The translations under genes and the position numbers were made by a program. From Qipengyuania sp. HL-TH1 (GTDB lineage: Bacteria; Pseudomonadota; Alphaproteobacteria; Sphingomonadales; Sphingomonadaceae), in assembly GCF_036365825.1 (NCBI RefSeq), contig NZ_CP142675.1, positions 2,426,501 through 2,490,500 of the forward strand: a DNA stretch of 64,000 bases. The letters run 5' to 3'. The notes under the pieces were generated by a model. That model did not search any database. It worked only from the letters and a program-made list of their open reading frames with translations, and had not been told where the DNA came from. Positions 1 through 8,313 of the stretch are shown one piece after another. Each line of letters begins with the position of its first letter. Position 1 is the first letter of the stretch.

Positions 1-456
1 GGGTACGAACACACGCCCTCAGGCCGAATTTTCATCGACGGCGGCGTTTGGGCAAACAACCCGGTGATGGTGGCACTAGTGGACGTATTGAGCGCCTATG
101 AGATTTCACCTGACCAAATCGACATCCTTAGCATTGGCACCGGCAATCCGCCGTTCGAATTGCGGCCGAAAGCGGCGCTAGGCGGCGCAGTTTCTTGGCG
201 AGGGGCGATCAAAGCGGCGATGTTCCTGACCACCGACAATGCAACGGCTCAGGCCAAGTTATTGCTCGGACCTGATACATGTCTCCGGGTCGAGCCCGCT
301 GGCGATGACGGGACTATCGAAATGGACGATTACGATCGAGCGCTATCTATCCTTCCGAGATCGGCGGATCGGGATTTCGACGAATTGAGAGAGGAAGTCG
401 CGCGGTTTTTTGCCGAAGCTGCGCTCCCAAGGGAACGTCACTACACTGATGCATAG
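1..456 (+). CDS. patatin-like phospholipase, C-terminal part (5' end outside window)
   Basis: The reading frame is open from base 1 and ends with TAG at 454-456, so this is the 3' part of a gene that starts to the left. The visible residues contain IDGGVWANNP, the Asp-Gly-Gly block that supplies the catalytic aspartate of the Ser-Asp dyad in patatin phospholipases, followed by a LSIGTG strand; the GxSxG serine must lie upstream. The DGGVWANNP form and the sequence after it resemble the CapV-type effectors of CBASS anti-phage systems, which hydrolyse membrane phospholipids when bound by a cyclic dinucleotide. No CD-NTase is visible downstream: the next gene is convergent (traA). A CBASS role is therefore only an inference; a stand-alone patatin is equally possible. 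There are 103 featureless bases between this gene and traA. Confidence 0.8.
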   Translation, partial: GYEHTPSGRIFIDGGVWANNPVMVALVDVLSAYEISPDQIDILSIGTGNPPFELRPKAALGGAVSWRGAIKAAMFLTTDNATAQAKLLLGPDTCLRVEPAGDDGTIEMDDYDRALSILPRSADRDFDELREEVARFFAEAALPRERHYTDA

Positions 457-559
457 CCGAAAAGACGGCCACTATTGGGTCATCAAATCTACCTGTCGAA
501 TGACCGGGCATGGGGCGCATTCCAGACTGACCGCTTTGCATGCCTGTCGGCAACTGCCC

Positions 560-3445
560 TTAAATCGCAATCGCCCGCCCTCGCCCAAGATCGAGGCCAT
601 GATGGAAGGCTAGTTCGCCACCAAGCGAGCGACCGCTGGTCATACCGATGCCCAGCTCGGCCTTGCGACTGGCGAGGAGCGACTCAAGCTGGGGATCGCG
701 CTGGAGGCTCTTTGCCATATTCGACATCTCAGAGCGGGCTGACCGGTAACTGCTCATCTCGCCATGCCTGTAGCTTTGCTCGCTGTTCCTCTGAAGCTTC
801 TGCCAGCGATCCACAAACTGATCGGCCTTTTCCTGCCCTGCACCGCGAGCCTTCTGCACGGCCTTCATGGCAAGGATGGCACGTCGGACTTCACCCTTGG
901 CCGCCTCATGCGCTAACGGTGGATCGGCAAGATAGGCCCGCTCGATGTCGCGTGAATAGTTCGCACCAAACGCGTCCAGTTCCTTGCGCGCCGTCGCAAG
1001 CTCCTTCTTCAGCGCCGCCTGACTTCCCTGCTCGACACGCTGATCGAGGGTCGCGCCATTTTCCTGCGCCATGAACAAGTTGCTAACTGCGCGGGCGTGA
1101 CGTCGAACAGCGGCCTGCGCCCTGATCTGGCGGTCTGCTTCCGGCGTGCGCATTCCATCGATCAGGCCGCGCACTTTTTCTGGCACCTTGCGAATAATCT
1201 CGGCAACCCGCTCACGGAAGCTGATCCCGCGCCGCTCGGCAAACCGCCGCTCAATGCTCTCGATCTCGCCATAGTCGCTTGCCATATCCTTGGCGCGCTC
1301 GCGCGACAGAGTTTGGGCGAGCTTGTCGCGGTCTGCAAAATCATCGCTGCCATAGTGGAGGTCGGCGGAGTCGCGATGGCGGGATAGTGCAACATAGCTG
1401 CTGTGCTGATCCATTCCCGGCGTCGCCAGAACATGGGCGCGGTCCACAGTGACACCTTGCGATTTGTGAATGGTCGCGGCGTAACCGTGGTCGAAATGGG
1501 CATAGTCCTTCGTGTCGAACGCGACGCTCCGACCATCGTCGAGCAGCACCGCCATGCGCTGCGCGCTGACCGATTGCATCGTGCCGAGGCTCCCGTTCTT
1601 GATGCCAAGCTCGCGGTCGTTGCGCAGGAACATCAACCGGTCGCCGGTCGCGAACTGTCTTGTGCCGCGCTCGGCATTGATCGAAACGTCTTGGCCCAGC
1701 GCGCCGTCCTCGCGCAGCCTGTCGCGCGCCAGCTCATTGAGCGCGCGAACCTCATCGTTGGTGTGCGTGAGAATGATGCGTGACTGATCGGGTCGTGCGG
1801 CGCGTTCGCGATTCCAGCCCACGATCAGTTCCTCGCGCGCAGCGTCGCGCGTCTCGGCAACATGCACCATGCCGTTTGCCGAATATGCGTCCAATGCCTC
1901 GGCGGTGCGGCCCGTTGCCAGATGGCGCGTGGCATCTCGCTGCCAGTCCTCGCGCTGCCGCCGCACCTCGGTAATCTCGACCCCGCCGTGGCGCTCATGG
2001 ATCGCGCGGAACGCCGCGCCTGCCTCAATCGCCTGCAGCTGCTGCGGATCGCCCACAATAACGACTTTGGCTCCGGCATCATTCGCGACAGACTGAACCC
2101 GCTCCATCTGGCGCGTGCCGACCATGCCAGCCTCGTCGATGACCAGCACATCACGCGAGGTGAGCCGGTCTCGGCCCTGCGCCCACTGATGTTCGAGGCT
2201 GGCGATGGTGCGTGATGCGATGCCCGAGCCGTTCTCCAGCCCTTCGGCCGCGATGCCGGATAACGCCGCGCCGCAAACATTGTACCCAGCGCTTTCCCAG
2301 GCCTCGCGGGCAACGCCCAGCATCGCGCTCTTGCCGGTCCCGGCATAGCCAACGACTACGCCGAGATCTCTACCGGCGGTAGCATGCTCGAAGGCCGCGC
2401 GCTGCTCGCCTGAAAGAAACAGACCCCGCTGCTCGGCGGCGGCCAGCGCGCGGTCGCGAAACTGCTCGTGCACGCGGTGCTGTTCGCGTTCGGCGATCGA
2501 AGCGGTCGCGCGTTCCAACCGCGCCTCCACCTCGATCATGTCGCGCGACGTGAATCGCTCCTGTCCCTTCCCATCCTTGCCGAGCGCAACCAAATCAGGC
2601 GAAGACTGCACCGCGCTCAGCGCGCGATCAAACTGGTCCTTTCCATCCGAATGGCGATGGACGAACCTCGCCAAGTCGCGGCGGGTAAATGTCGCCTGGC
2701 CCTTCGTGATGGCATCGAGGGCAATGTCGGGTTTGGCGATGATCCGCTCGCCGTTCTCGCGCGCGATGGCGTGATGTTCGATCAGCCGGTCTGCTTCCGC
2801 CCCCATGCGCAATGACGGCGCACCGATCTTGGTCTGAGGCTCCAGCTCGATCCCCTGCGCCTCCAGACTGCGATGATCGATCCGCGCATCGATATCGAGC
2901 TCAGCCAGCCGTTCGTTGACGTGGCTTGCCCAGCGCTCGCGCCATGTCTCGATCAATTCGGTGCGGTTCCAGTCGCGCACCTTCTTGCCGAACCCGTCTT
3001 CGCCTACCTCGCGCATGGAGAGCATGACATGGGCATGCGGCTTGGCGAGACCGTCCGCGCCCACATCCCAATGGACATTGAGGTCGGCGATCATGCCGCG
3101 ATCCACGAACTCGGACCGCACAAAGTCCCGGGCAAGCTCGATACCCTGTTGCTGGTTCAGTTCGTGCGGGATCGCGAACTCGATCTCGCGCGAGAGCTGC
3201 GCGTCCTTGCGCAGTTCGGTTGCCTCGACCTCGTTCCACAGGGTCGAGCGGTAGCCGAGCCGTTCGGGCGCACCCTCGGGCAGCATCACTTCGGAATGGA
3301 CGACACCCGACTTGTTGGTGAAGTCGTGCGAACGATCCAGTCGATCATCGTGGAGCCGCTCGGCGGAACGGTAGGCGGCGGAGGCCACCGCGCTCGATCC
3401 CGCGCTGCGCGAAATGACTTTTGCCGAGAAATGGTAGATCGCCAT
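560..3445 (-). CDS. traA: Ti-type conjugative relaxase/helicase TraA (MOBQ)
   Basis: About 961 residues. The chosen start gives the canonical N-terminus MAIYHFSAKVISR of the MobA/MobL-TraA family; the frame stays open upstream to 3556 but that extension has no family resemblance and runs over the oriT. Residues ~1-220 are the relaxase, with the HUH metal motif PHAHVML at ~136-142 and an extra His at ~125. Residues ~340-780 are a RecD/TraI-like superfamily 1 helicase with Walker A GYAGTGKS (~366-373) and Walker B VIDEAG (~435-440). The protein nicks oriT and unwinds the strand to be transferred. It is divergent from traC/traD, the same arrangement as on Agrobacterium Ti plasmids. No mating-pair genes are seen, so transfer probably uses a helper system. 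Confidence 0.95.
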   Translation of the reverse strand: MAIYHFSAKVISRSAGSSAVASAAYRSAERLHDDRLDRSHDFTNKSGVVHSEVMLPEGAPERLGYRSTLWNEVEATELRKDAQLSREIEFAIPHELNQQQGIELARDFVRSEFVDRGMIADLNVHWDVGADGLAKPHAHVMLSMREVGEDGFGKKVRDWNRTELIETWRERWASHVNERLAELDIDARIDHRSLEAQGIELEPQTKIGAPSLRMGAEADRLIEHHAIARENGERIIAKPDIALDAITKGQATFTRRDLARFVHRHSDGKDQFDRALSAVQSSPDLVALGKDGKGQERFTSRDMIEVEARLERATASIAEREQHRVHEQFRDRALAAAEQRGLFLSGEQRAAFEHATAGRDLGVVVGYAGTGKSAMLGVAREAWESAGYNVCGAALSGIAAEGLENGSGIASRTIASLEHQWAQGRDRLTSRDVLVIDEAGMVGTRQMERVQSVANDAGAKVVIVGDPQQLQAIEAGAAFRAIHERHGGVEITEVRRQREDWQRDATRHLATGRTAEALDAYSANGMVHVAETRDAAREELIVGWNRERAARPDQSRIILTHTNDEVRALNELARDRLREDGALGQDVSINAERGTRQFATGDRLMFLRNDRELGIKNGSLGTMQSVSAQRMAVLLDDGRSVAFDTKDYAHFDHGYAATIHKSQGVTVDRAHVLATPGMDQHSSYVALSRHRDSADLHYGSDDFADRDKLAQTLSRERAKDMASDYGEIESIERRFAERRGISFRERVAEIIRKVPEKVRGLIDGMRTPEADRQIRAQAAVRRHARAVSNLFMAQENGATLDQRVEQGSQAALKKELATARKELDAFGANYSRDIERAYLADPPLAHEAAKGEVRRAILAMKAVQKARGAGQEKADQFVDRWQKLQRNSEQSYRHGEMSSYRSARSEMSNMAKSLQRDPQLESLLASRKAELGIGMTSGRSLGGELAFHHGLDLGRGRAIAI

Positions 3446-3469
3446 GACGGCAAGCCAGTTACTGCAAAC

Positions 3470-3525
3470 AAGCGACGTCGGCACGACGTATAAGCGCGCC
3501 CTCACAGGATAAAATCCTGTTCGGG
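3470..3525. other. oriT: candidate origin of transfer (oriT) with Ti/RSF1010-like nic region
   Basis: This lies in the 170-base gap between the divergent traA and traC starts. It contains CGACGTATAAGCGCGCCCT (3484-3502), which from memory closely matches the nic region of Ti-plasmid and RSF1010-type MOBQ origins (consensus around TAA-TGCGCCCT). Two small hairpins flank the core: ACGTCG-GCA-CGACGT (3475-3489) before it and ACAGGAT-AAA-ATCCTGT (3504-3520) after it, both perfect. By analogy, nicking would fall just before the CCCT. Position next to a MOBQ relaxase, the core motif and the flanking inverted repeats all agree; the exact nick base is inferred. Confidence 0.75.
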
Positions 3526-3616
3526 ACCGGCGCGTATCAGCCCGTCTCGGCAACATTGCAGCAATCGGAGGCGGGCCGCTTTAGGATGATCTCATCACAA
3601 AATGATGGAGAAAATC

Positions 3617-3922
3617 ATGCGCAGACCCAGAGATTTCGATGCCGAGCTCAAGGCCCTCAATGAGAAGGCAGCACAGCTCAAGACCCGCAAGGTCAAGCAA
3701 TTTGGCGAACTGGTGATTGCGACTGGTGCCGACACCCTCAGCATCGAGGAACTGACCGGCGCACTCGTAACCATCGCGGCCACCAATGACCCTCAAAAGC
3801 GGGAGGCTTGGGCGACGAAGGGCCTGGCATTCTTTCAGGGGAAGACGCGGACTACGCGCAACCAACCTAAGGGCAACAATCAAGGCAGCGCGAAAGGTCC
3901 AGACAGCAATACTGCGGCTTGA
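3617..3922 (+). CDS. traC: conjugal transfer protein TraC family
   Basis: 101 residues, starting MRRPRDFDAELKAL. This ATG is preferred over the ATGs at 3602 and 3605 because GGAG sits six bases before it. The protein is small, basic and helical, with a charged N-terminal coiled stretch (residues ~8-30) followed by GELVIATGAD and a conserved acidic helix, then a low-complexity basic tail. This pattern is typical of the TraC/TraD accessory proteins next to sphingomonad traA genes. In Ti-type systems such proteins are thought to help the relaxase form the relaxosome at oriT. It is the first gene rightward of oriT and is followed by traD, almost certainly in one transcript. Confidence 0.8.
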   Translation: MRRPRDFDAELKALNEKAAQLKTRKVKQFGELVIATGADTLSIEELTGALVTIAATNDPQKREAWATKGLAFFQGKTRTTRNQPKGNNQGSAKGPDSNTAA

Positions 3923-3959
3923 AGCGCGACAGCGCCGCACCGAGAAGAAGGACTGGGCG

Positions 3960-4160
3960 ATGAAACGACGTGAACGCACGCGACAATTGATCGAACTGGG
4001 CGGTTTGGTCCAGAAGGCAGGGCTCATCGAATTGACTGACGATGACCGTGCGGTCCTGCTCGGCGCGTTCCTCACGGTCGCGGGCAAACTTCAGGGCGAA
4101 GAACGCGAACAGGCTCTGACCCTGTGGCGGCGGCGTGGTGGCCGGGCCTTCAAACAATAA
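3960..4160 (+). CDS. traD: conjugal transfer protein TraD family (small)
   Basis: 66 residues, starting MKRRERTRQLIELGG. AAGAAGG a few bases upstream is a plausible ribosome site; the frame is open further left (through traC) but has no better start. The sequence RxRTRxLIELGGLVxKAGL, then LLGAFL and a terminal WRRRGxRAF, is the hallmark of the small TraD proteins of Ti-type mobilisation modules (not the large coupling ATPase also called TraD). It lies 37 bases after traC on the same strand. Role as a relaxosome accessory protein is inferred from family and position. Confidence 0.8.
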   Translation: MKRRERTRQLIELGGLVQKAGLIELTDDDRAVLLGAFLTVAGKLQGEEREQALTLWRRRGGRAFKQ

Positions 4161-4175
4161 TGGAGCGAATTAAGG

Positions 4176-5153
4176 GTGCAGGCTGAGTCCGGCTTTGCTA
4201 AGCTGAAGAGGATGCGTACCGATCTCGATCATCTGCCGCCGCAAAAGCAGCGCGAGCTCGAACGCGTCGTCCAGCTGATCTTTGAAGAGTTCGATGACGC
4301 CTTCGCTCTCGCAAAGCATGACTGGAAGAAGGCCGGCCGGATCCTCAAGGTCATTCTCTACGGCAGCTATGCACGAGGGACCTGGGTCGATGAGCCGCAC
4401 ACTGCCAAGGGATACCAGTCCGACTATGACTTGCTCATCATCGTCAACGACAAGCGGCTTACCGATCGGGTCAAATACTGGGCGAAGCTCGATGACCGGC
4501 TGATGCGCGAGTACGGGGTCACCGGCACGCTCAAAACGCCGGTGAATTTCATCGTCCACACCCTTCAGGAGGTGAACGACGGGCTTGCACACGGGCGCTA
4601 CTTCTTCATGGACGTAAAGCAGGACGGGGTGGCGCTGTACCAGTTCGACGAAACCGAACTGCATACACCTAAGCCCAAAACGCCCACACAGGCGCTTGCG
4701 ATGGCGAAGGAGTATTTCGAGGATTGGTTACCGAGCGCTCAGAGCTTCATGCGTGGATACGGCCATGCGGTTGACGATGGCGACCTAAAGAAAGCCGCTT
4801 TCGACCTGCACCAAGCGTGTGAGCGTCTCTACCATACCGTTCTTCTCGTCTGCACGTTTTACACTCCGCACGTGCACAATCTCGGTTTCCTGCGCACCCA
4901 GGCCGAACGTACCGATCCGCGTCTGACCTACGTCTGGCCACGTGAAACAAAGCGCGACCGCGCGCGCTTCGAGAAGCTAAAGGAAGCCTACGTCAAGGCG
5001 CGCTACTCGAAGCACTACCGGATCACAAAAGACGAGCTCGAATGGCTAGGCGAACAGGTCGAGGAACTGGGCCGTGTCGTGCACGAGGTGTGCTCTCAAC
5101 GGATCGAAAAGCTCGAGGCCGAGGCGAAGGCGTCGGACGAATTGAAGCCTTGA
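4176..5153 (+). CDS. nucleotidyltransferase-HEPN fusion protein (MNT/HEPN)
   Basis: 325 residues with a GTG start (GGAG about 10 bases before it); an ATG at 4212, giving MRTDLDHLP, is a possible alternative. Residues ~55-160 are a minimal nucleotidyltransferase domain with GSYARG (63-68) and SDYD (82-85), the two parts of the polymerase-beta-fold active site. Residues ~165-310 are an all-helical HEPN domain with the conserved ERLYH helix. In two-gene MNT/HEPN systems the HEPN protein is an RNase toxin that the nucleotidyltransferase silences by adding AMP or oligo-A; here both halves are in one chain. It lies 15 bases after traD and converges on abiEii. Such fusions are common in sphingomonad mobile elements; a defence or addiction role is inferred. 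Confidence 0.85.
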   Translation: MQAESGFAKLKRMRTDLDHLPPQKQRELERVVQLIFEEFDDAFALAKHDWKKAGRILKVILYGSYARGTWVDEPHTAKGYQSDYDLLIIVNDKRLTDRVKYWAKLDDRLMREYGVTGTLKTPVNFIVHTLQEVNDGLAHGRYFFMDVKQDGVALYQFDETELHTPKPKTPTQALAMAKEYFEDWLPSAQSFMRGYGHAVDDGDLKKAAFDLHQACERLYHTVLLVCTFYTPHVHNLGFLRTQAERTDPRLTYVWPRETKRDRARFEKLKEAYVKARYSKHYRITKDELEWLGEQVEELGRVVHEVCSQRIEKLEAEAKASDELKP

Positions 5154-5164
5154 CCAGCGCGAAG

Positions 5165-6214
5165 CTAGGCCGCGTTCAGTCGCTTTTGGAGTGCCTCGAT
5201 CCCTTCAAGCAATTCCGCAAAGGTAGGCGGCTCTTGCATGAACATTTCGCTCATGGCGCTGTAGTCTCGTTTAAGGTCTTCAGCGATTGCCTCCGATGGT
5301 AAAAGCTGAAGGGATCCGAGCACTGCCGTCTCATATGAGGCCGATTTGTCCGCAAACATCAGGCTCTTGTTGTGTACCACCTCGGCCAGCAGGTCCGGTT
5401 TCGATAAGGCTTTCGCATCGATACCGGCATGCGCGAGCATGAGCGTGTCGTAATAATGCCGTGACATCCCATCGCGAAGCTTGCCGCTGTGGTGCAGCAT
5501 GTGAAGGATCGTCACCTTTTCCCAAAAAGTACGGGTCGCCGCCAAGGTCGGGATTTCGGCGATCGCGTCCGGCAATTCGTCAGGAAATTCGGCGGCCAGA
5601 TAGGACGTGATCGCCTTCAGTTCTGACGGCTCTGTGTCGCCGCGCGCGCCGAATTCGAGCTTGATGCGCGGCTTGATGTAGCCTGCGTCGGCGTCTCCGC
5701 CATAGTCGTTGCCGTAGTTCAGGCCATAGCCGGTAGTTTGCGGGTAATTGAACAGCAGGGTCTGACGTTCATTGTCGTCAGAGTCGAATTCGAGGTTCCA
5801 GCCATCGGCAGTCCCCAGCGCGGCTTCGATTTCCCTGGCGAGTACTGGCATGATGTCCTTGGCAACATAGCCTTGCGCCGCTTCCTTGAGCGCCTTGGTC
5901 CTGCGTTGTCGCTCTTTGCCGCTTATCCCGTCCTCCATCGGCGAGTTCACTTCGCTAACGCGCGGGGCGCCTTTGCTGATGGTGAGATCGATGTCTTCCG
6001 AGAAGCGGTGAATGATGTCGTAAGCCTTGGAGAGCGACGTTCCGCCTTTGAACATCAGATGACCGTTTAGCTCTTTGCAGGTCATGAGCCGCCGCAGCGT
6101 CCAGCAGACCCAGAAGTCTTTCTCGATGATCGTTGGCGTCAGATCGCGCCTTCCAGCGGCTTCCTCAATGAAGGCGCGTCGGTCCGCGGCGTCCCTTCGG
6201 GCAAACTCATCCAT
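5165..6214 (-). CDS. abiEii: AbiEii-family nucleotidyltransferase toxin
   Basis: 349 residues, within the usual size of the family. The sequence FKGGTSLSKAY (~55-65) and RFSEDIDL (~70-77) are the two nucleotidyltransferase signatures (GG-T/S and DxD) of the AbiEii/AbiGii fold. Members are type IV toxins and abortive-infection effectors that transfer nucleotides onto targets such as tRNA. The start lies inside the end of abiEi (8-base overlap), so the two are translationally coupled with the antitoxin first, as usual for this system. Both signatures are intact, so the toxin is probably active. Confidence 0.92.
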   Translation of the reverse strand: MDEFARRDAADRRAFIEEAAGRRDLTPTIIEKDFWVCWTLRRLMTCKELNGHLMFKGGTSLSKAYDIIHRFSEDIDLTISKGAPRVSEVNSPMEDGISGKERQRRTKALKEAAQGYVAKDIMPVLAREIEAALGTADGWNLEFDSDDNERQTLLFNYPQTTGYGLNYGNDYGGDADAGYIKPRIKLEFGARGDTEPSELKAITSYLAAEFPDELPDAIAEIPTLAATRTFWEKVTILHMLHHSGKLRDGMSRHYYDTLMLAHAGIDAKALSKPDLLAEVVHNKSLMFADKSASYETAVLGSLQLLPSEAIAEDLKRDYSAMSEMFMQEPPTFAELLEGIEALQKRLNAA

Positions 6215-6815
6215 GCCGAGCCTCCGCGATCCGCAGCACGACGTCGCCCATCCATCCGGTCATTTGAGGGCGAGCATTAATCAGGGCCTTCATGTCGGCG
6301 TCGCCCAATCTGGCCGCAAACTGATGGATGATGTCGCTGTCCATACCGTCCTTCCCGATATGCGCCATGGCCTGAAGCACCGCGTTGGCTTGATTGGATG
6401 CTTTATCGAGTATGGGCGCGCGCGCATGCTTGAGCGCCACAGTACGCCCTGCCACCCGTTTCGTGCGCGTTGCGCCATCGGTGGCGTAGGCAGACTTCGC
6501 CGGAACCTGTGTGGAGAGACCAAGGCGATTTGCCGCCGCTGCCCCAGCGGGTCCGATCCTGTCGCCGCTCTTGCTTGCAAGAGCGCGGGCAAGACTGTCT
6601 GGATCAGGGCTGAGCGCGCCCAGCTTGCCATGCAGCCTGGGGTAGTCGTAAATGCCGCGTCCGACACGGCGAATCTGGCCAGATTTGGCGAGACGCGATA
6701 GAGCCATGTCGACCGAACCGCGCGTGCCGAAGTCTATGAAGTCTTTGGGCGTAAAGGCCCAGCCACGGCCTTTGCTGCGCACGCGCTTCATGATTCTGTC
6801 GACCATCGCGGCCAT
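6207..6815 (-). CDS. abiEi: AbiEi-family antitoxin / DUF6088 transcriptional regulator
   Basis: 202 residues, start ATG with GGAGG six bases upstream. The N-terminal ~75 residues form a winged-helix region with the family pattern RxxxGRGxxFTPKDF...ALSRLxKxGxIRRVxRGIYDYP, followed by a central domain with NRLGLSTQVP. This is the antitoxin of type IV AbiE systems: it neutralises the toxin without forming a stable complex and represses its own promoter by binding inverted repeats. A perfect 10-bp inverted repeat lies directly upstream (6831-6860). It overlaps the toxin gene by 8 bases. Confidence 0.9.
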   Translation of the reverse strand: MAAMVDRIMKRVRSKGRGWAFTPKDFIDFGTRGSVDMALSRLAKSGQIRRVGRGIYDYPRLHGKLGALSPDPDSLARALASKSGDRIGPAGAAAANRLGLSTQVPAKSAYATDGATRTKRVAGRTVALKHARAPILDKASNQANAVLQAMAHIGKDGMDSDIIHQFAARLGDADMKALINARPQMTGWMGDVVLRIAEARHG

Positions 6816-6830
6816 TCCGGGCCTCCTTTC

Positions 6831-6860
6831 TGTTAGAAATTAGCATAGATATTTCTAACA
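6831..6860 (-). promoter_or_regulatory. inverted-repeat operator of the abiE operon
   Basis: TGTTAGAAAT (6831-6840), a 10-base spacer, and ATTTCTAACA (6851-6860) form a perfect 10-bp inverted repeat whose half-site centres are 20 bp apart, about two helical turns. It starts 16 bases upstream of the abiEi start codon, next to its ribosome site, in a markedly AT-rich patch with a possible -10 (TATGCT on the minus strand) in the spacer. Characterised AbiEi proteins bind inverted repeats in exactly this position for negative autoregulation. The repeat is seen directly; binding is inferred. Confidence 0.75.
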
Positions 6861-6982
6861 AGCAATTAGCTCAGAGCGGGAGAGACTGCCGGTGGCTAAA
6901 TGCGCCCGTACAAGGATTACAACAAAGCCCGCCACGCCTCACAAAGCAGCGCACCAAGCGGGTCTTCTATGAAGGCCGGGCG

Positions 6983-7207
6983 CTAAGCGCCCGGTTCCTT
7001 CTTCTCGTCGTCCAGCGGCGTACGCAAGACGATCCGGCCATTGATCGGCACCATCTCCAGTTGAAGCGAAAGCCCCTTGCGGTCGCGATGGAACCACGCG
7101 GCTCCGATACGGGTCCAGAAGCCCTTGTCGCCCTTGTTGGCGACATGCCAGGCGAGGAAGTCCGGCGGATTGGTTTCCTGCGCGGGTGCGGTATTGCTGC
7201 GTGCCAT
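6983..7207 (-). CDS. small conserved protein of mobile elements, unknown function
   Basis: 74 residues, starting MARSNTAPAQE, with AAAGGAAA a few bases upstream. The frame is open further upstream but only this start has a ribosome site. The N-terminal ~20 residues are polar and probably disordered; the rest has a compact pattern with FWTRIGAAW and LEMVPINGRIVLR, which suggests a small beta-sheet fold. Proteins with this FWTRIGAA block occur beside sphingomonad conjugative modules and DUF736-type genes (recollection, not a search). Function unknown. It stands alone between the abiE promoter and the HNH gene. Confidence 0.7.
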   Translation of the reverse strand: MARSNTAPAQETNPPDFLAWHVANKGDKGFWTRIGAAWFHRDRKGLSLQLEMVPINGRIVLRTPLDDEKKEPGA

Positions 7208-7456
7208 AATGATTTCCTTTCGTGTGTGGTGGCTCGTTGCACCAAACGGGAAGGCCGCACGGCCAAGGGCAGAATTCATGTCCAACACGGGTGACCCCGG
7301 CGGAGCCCGGGGGAACCGGCGCGGGCCGGGCATTGAAGGCTGACCGCGTGTGGCCAGTTATGTGCTCAAGAACGGAACCGCCTGATCGCAAGGCATGCAA
7401 ACACATGGCGAACCGTCACACTTGCGCGCTGGATCACTCTCGCCCAAACCTTCGCC

Positions 7457-8272
7457 ATGGCAATCGAGGGCAGTTCACGGAAACGCTGGAGCGAAGAGGA
7501 GACGGTGCTTGCGCTGTATCTCTATTTCCAGCTGCCGTTCGGAAAGCTGCACTCTGGCAATCCGGAAATCCAAGAGCTTGCCTCTGCGCTCGGGCGCACA
7601 AACAGCTCGGTCGCGATGAAGCTGTGCAACTTCGCCAGCCTCGACCCCAAGATCACGGATAGCGGACGGAAAGGTCTGGATGGTGCGTCCAAGCTGGATC
7701 GCGCGACTTATGCAGAGTTTGGCCAGGACTGGACCGGACTTGTCTCGCGGGCCGAAGACCTATGGACTGCACAGGTCGGCCAGTTCGAGGCACCACCCAC
7801 TCCGACGCACCTAAATGAGAAGCGTAGCGAATTCCGGTTCGAACCCTATCAAGGCGAATCCACGGCGCAGGCGCTCGTCAACCAACGCATCGGCCAGGAC
7901 TTCTTTCGCCGCGCTGTGCTCGCCAATTACGAAGAGACGTGTTGCGTTACCGGCATCGCCGATCCGCGCCTGCTAACCGCGAGCCACATCAAGCCATGGG
8001 GCAAAGACAGCGAGAACCGGCACAATCCTGCCAATGGCCTTCTACTGTCAGCGACGCTCGATCGCGCATTCGATCGCGGGCTTATCACGGTAGATCGTCA
8101 ACGGCGCATTCGCGTCTCGCGGCAACTGCGCGAAAGCCAGAGCCGCGAGACGCGCGACTATTTTGCGCAATTCGAGAAGGCGACTTTGCGATCAGCAATC
8201 CGGTTCGATCCCGAACCGGCGTTTCTCGATTGGCACAACGAACACTGCTTCGTGGATCAACGCGCCGCCTGA
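7457..8272 (+). CDS. HNH endonuclease (putative restriction endonuclease)
   Basis: 271 residues. The C-terminal half carries an HNH nuclease core: CCVTGI (~162-167), ASHIKPW (175-181, first His 177), NPANGLLL (190-197) and LDRAFDRGLIT (201-211), in the order of the HNH_2-type restriction-like nucleases. The N-terminal ~60 residues look like a helix-turn-helix region (WSEEETVLAL...LASALGRTNSSVAMKL) that may read DNA. No cognate methyltransferase gene adjoins it, so a modification-dependent or stand-alone defence nuclease is possible. It ends inside a 13-bp inverted repeat and converges on DUF3768. Confidence 0.85.
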   Translation: MAIEGSSRKRWSEEETVLALYLYFQLPFGKLHSGNPEIQELASALGRTNSSVAMKLCNFASLDPKITDSGRKGLDGASKLDRATYAEFGQDWTGLVSRAEDLWTAQVGQFEAPPTPTHLNEKRSEFRFEPYQGESTAQALVNQRIGQDFFRRAVLANYEETCCVTGIADPRLLTASHIKPWGKDSENRHNPANGLLLSATLDRAFDRGLITVDRQRRIRVSRQLRESQSRETRDYFAQFEKATLRSAIRFDPEPAFLDWHNEHCFVDQRAA

Positions 8273-8288
8273 CGTGTCAGGCGGCGCG
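8261..8288. terminator. perfect inverted repeat between convergent genes, possible bidirectional terminator
   Basis: CGCGCCGCCTGAC and its exact reverse complement are separated by GT. The left arm covers the last codons and stop of the HNH gene. It lies between convergent genes, a typical place for a shared terminator, but neither side has a U-rich tail, so termination would need another factor. Confidence 0.4.
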
Positions 8289-8313
8289 CGGAACTCCAAG
8301 TTGCCGCCCTTCT

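Noticed and set aside
3446..3556. N-terminal extension of TraA up to 3556
   Set aside because: It is Arg-rich, unlike the family, and overlaps the oriT; the family start MAIYHFSAKV is at 3445.
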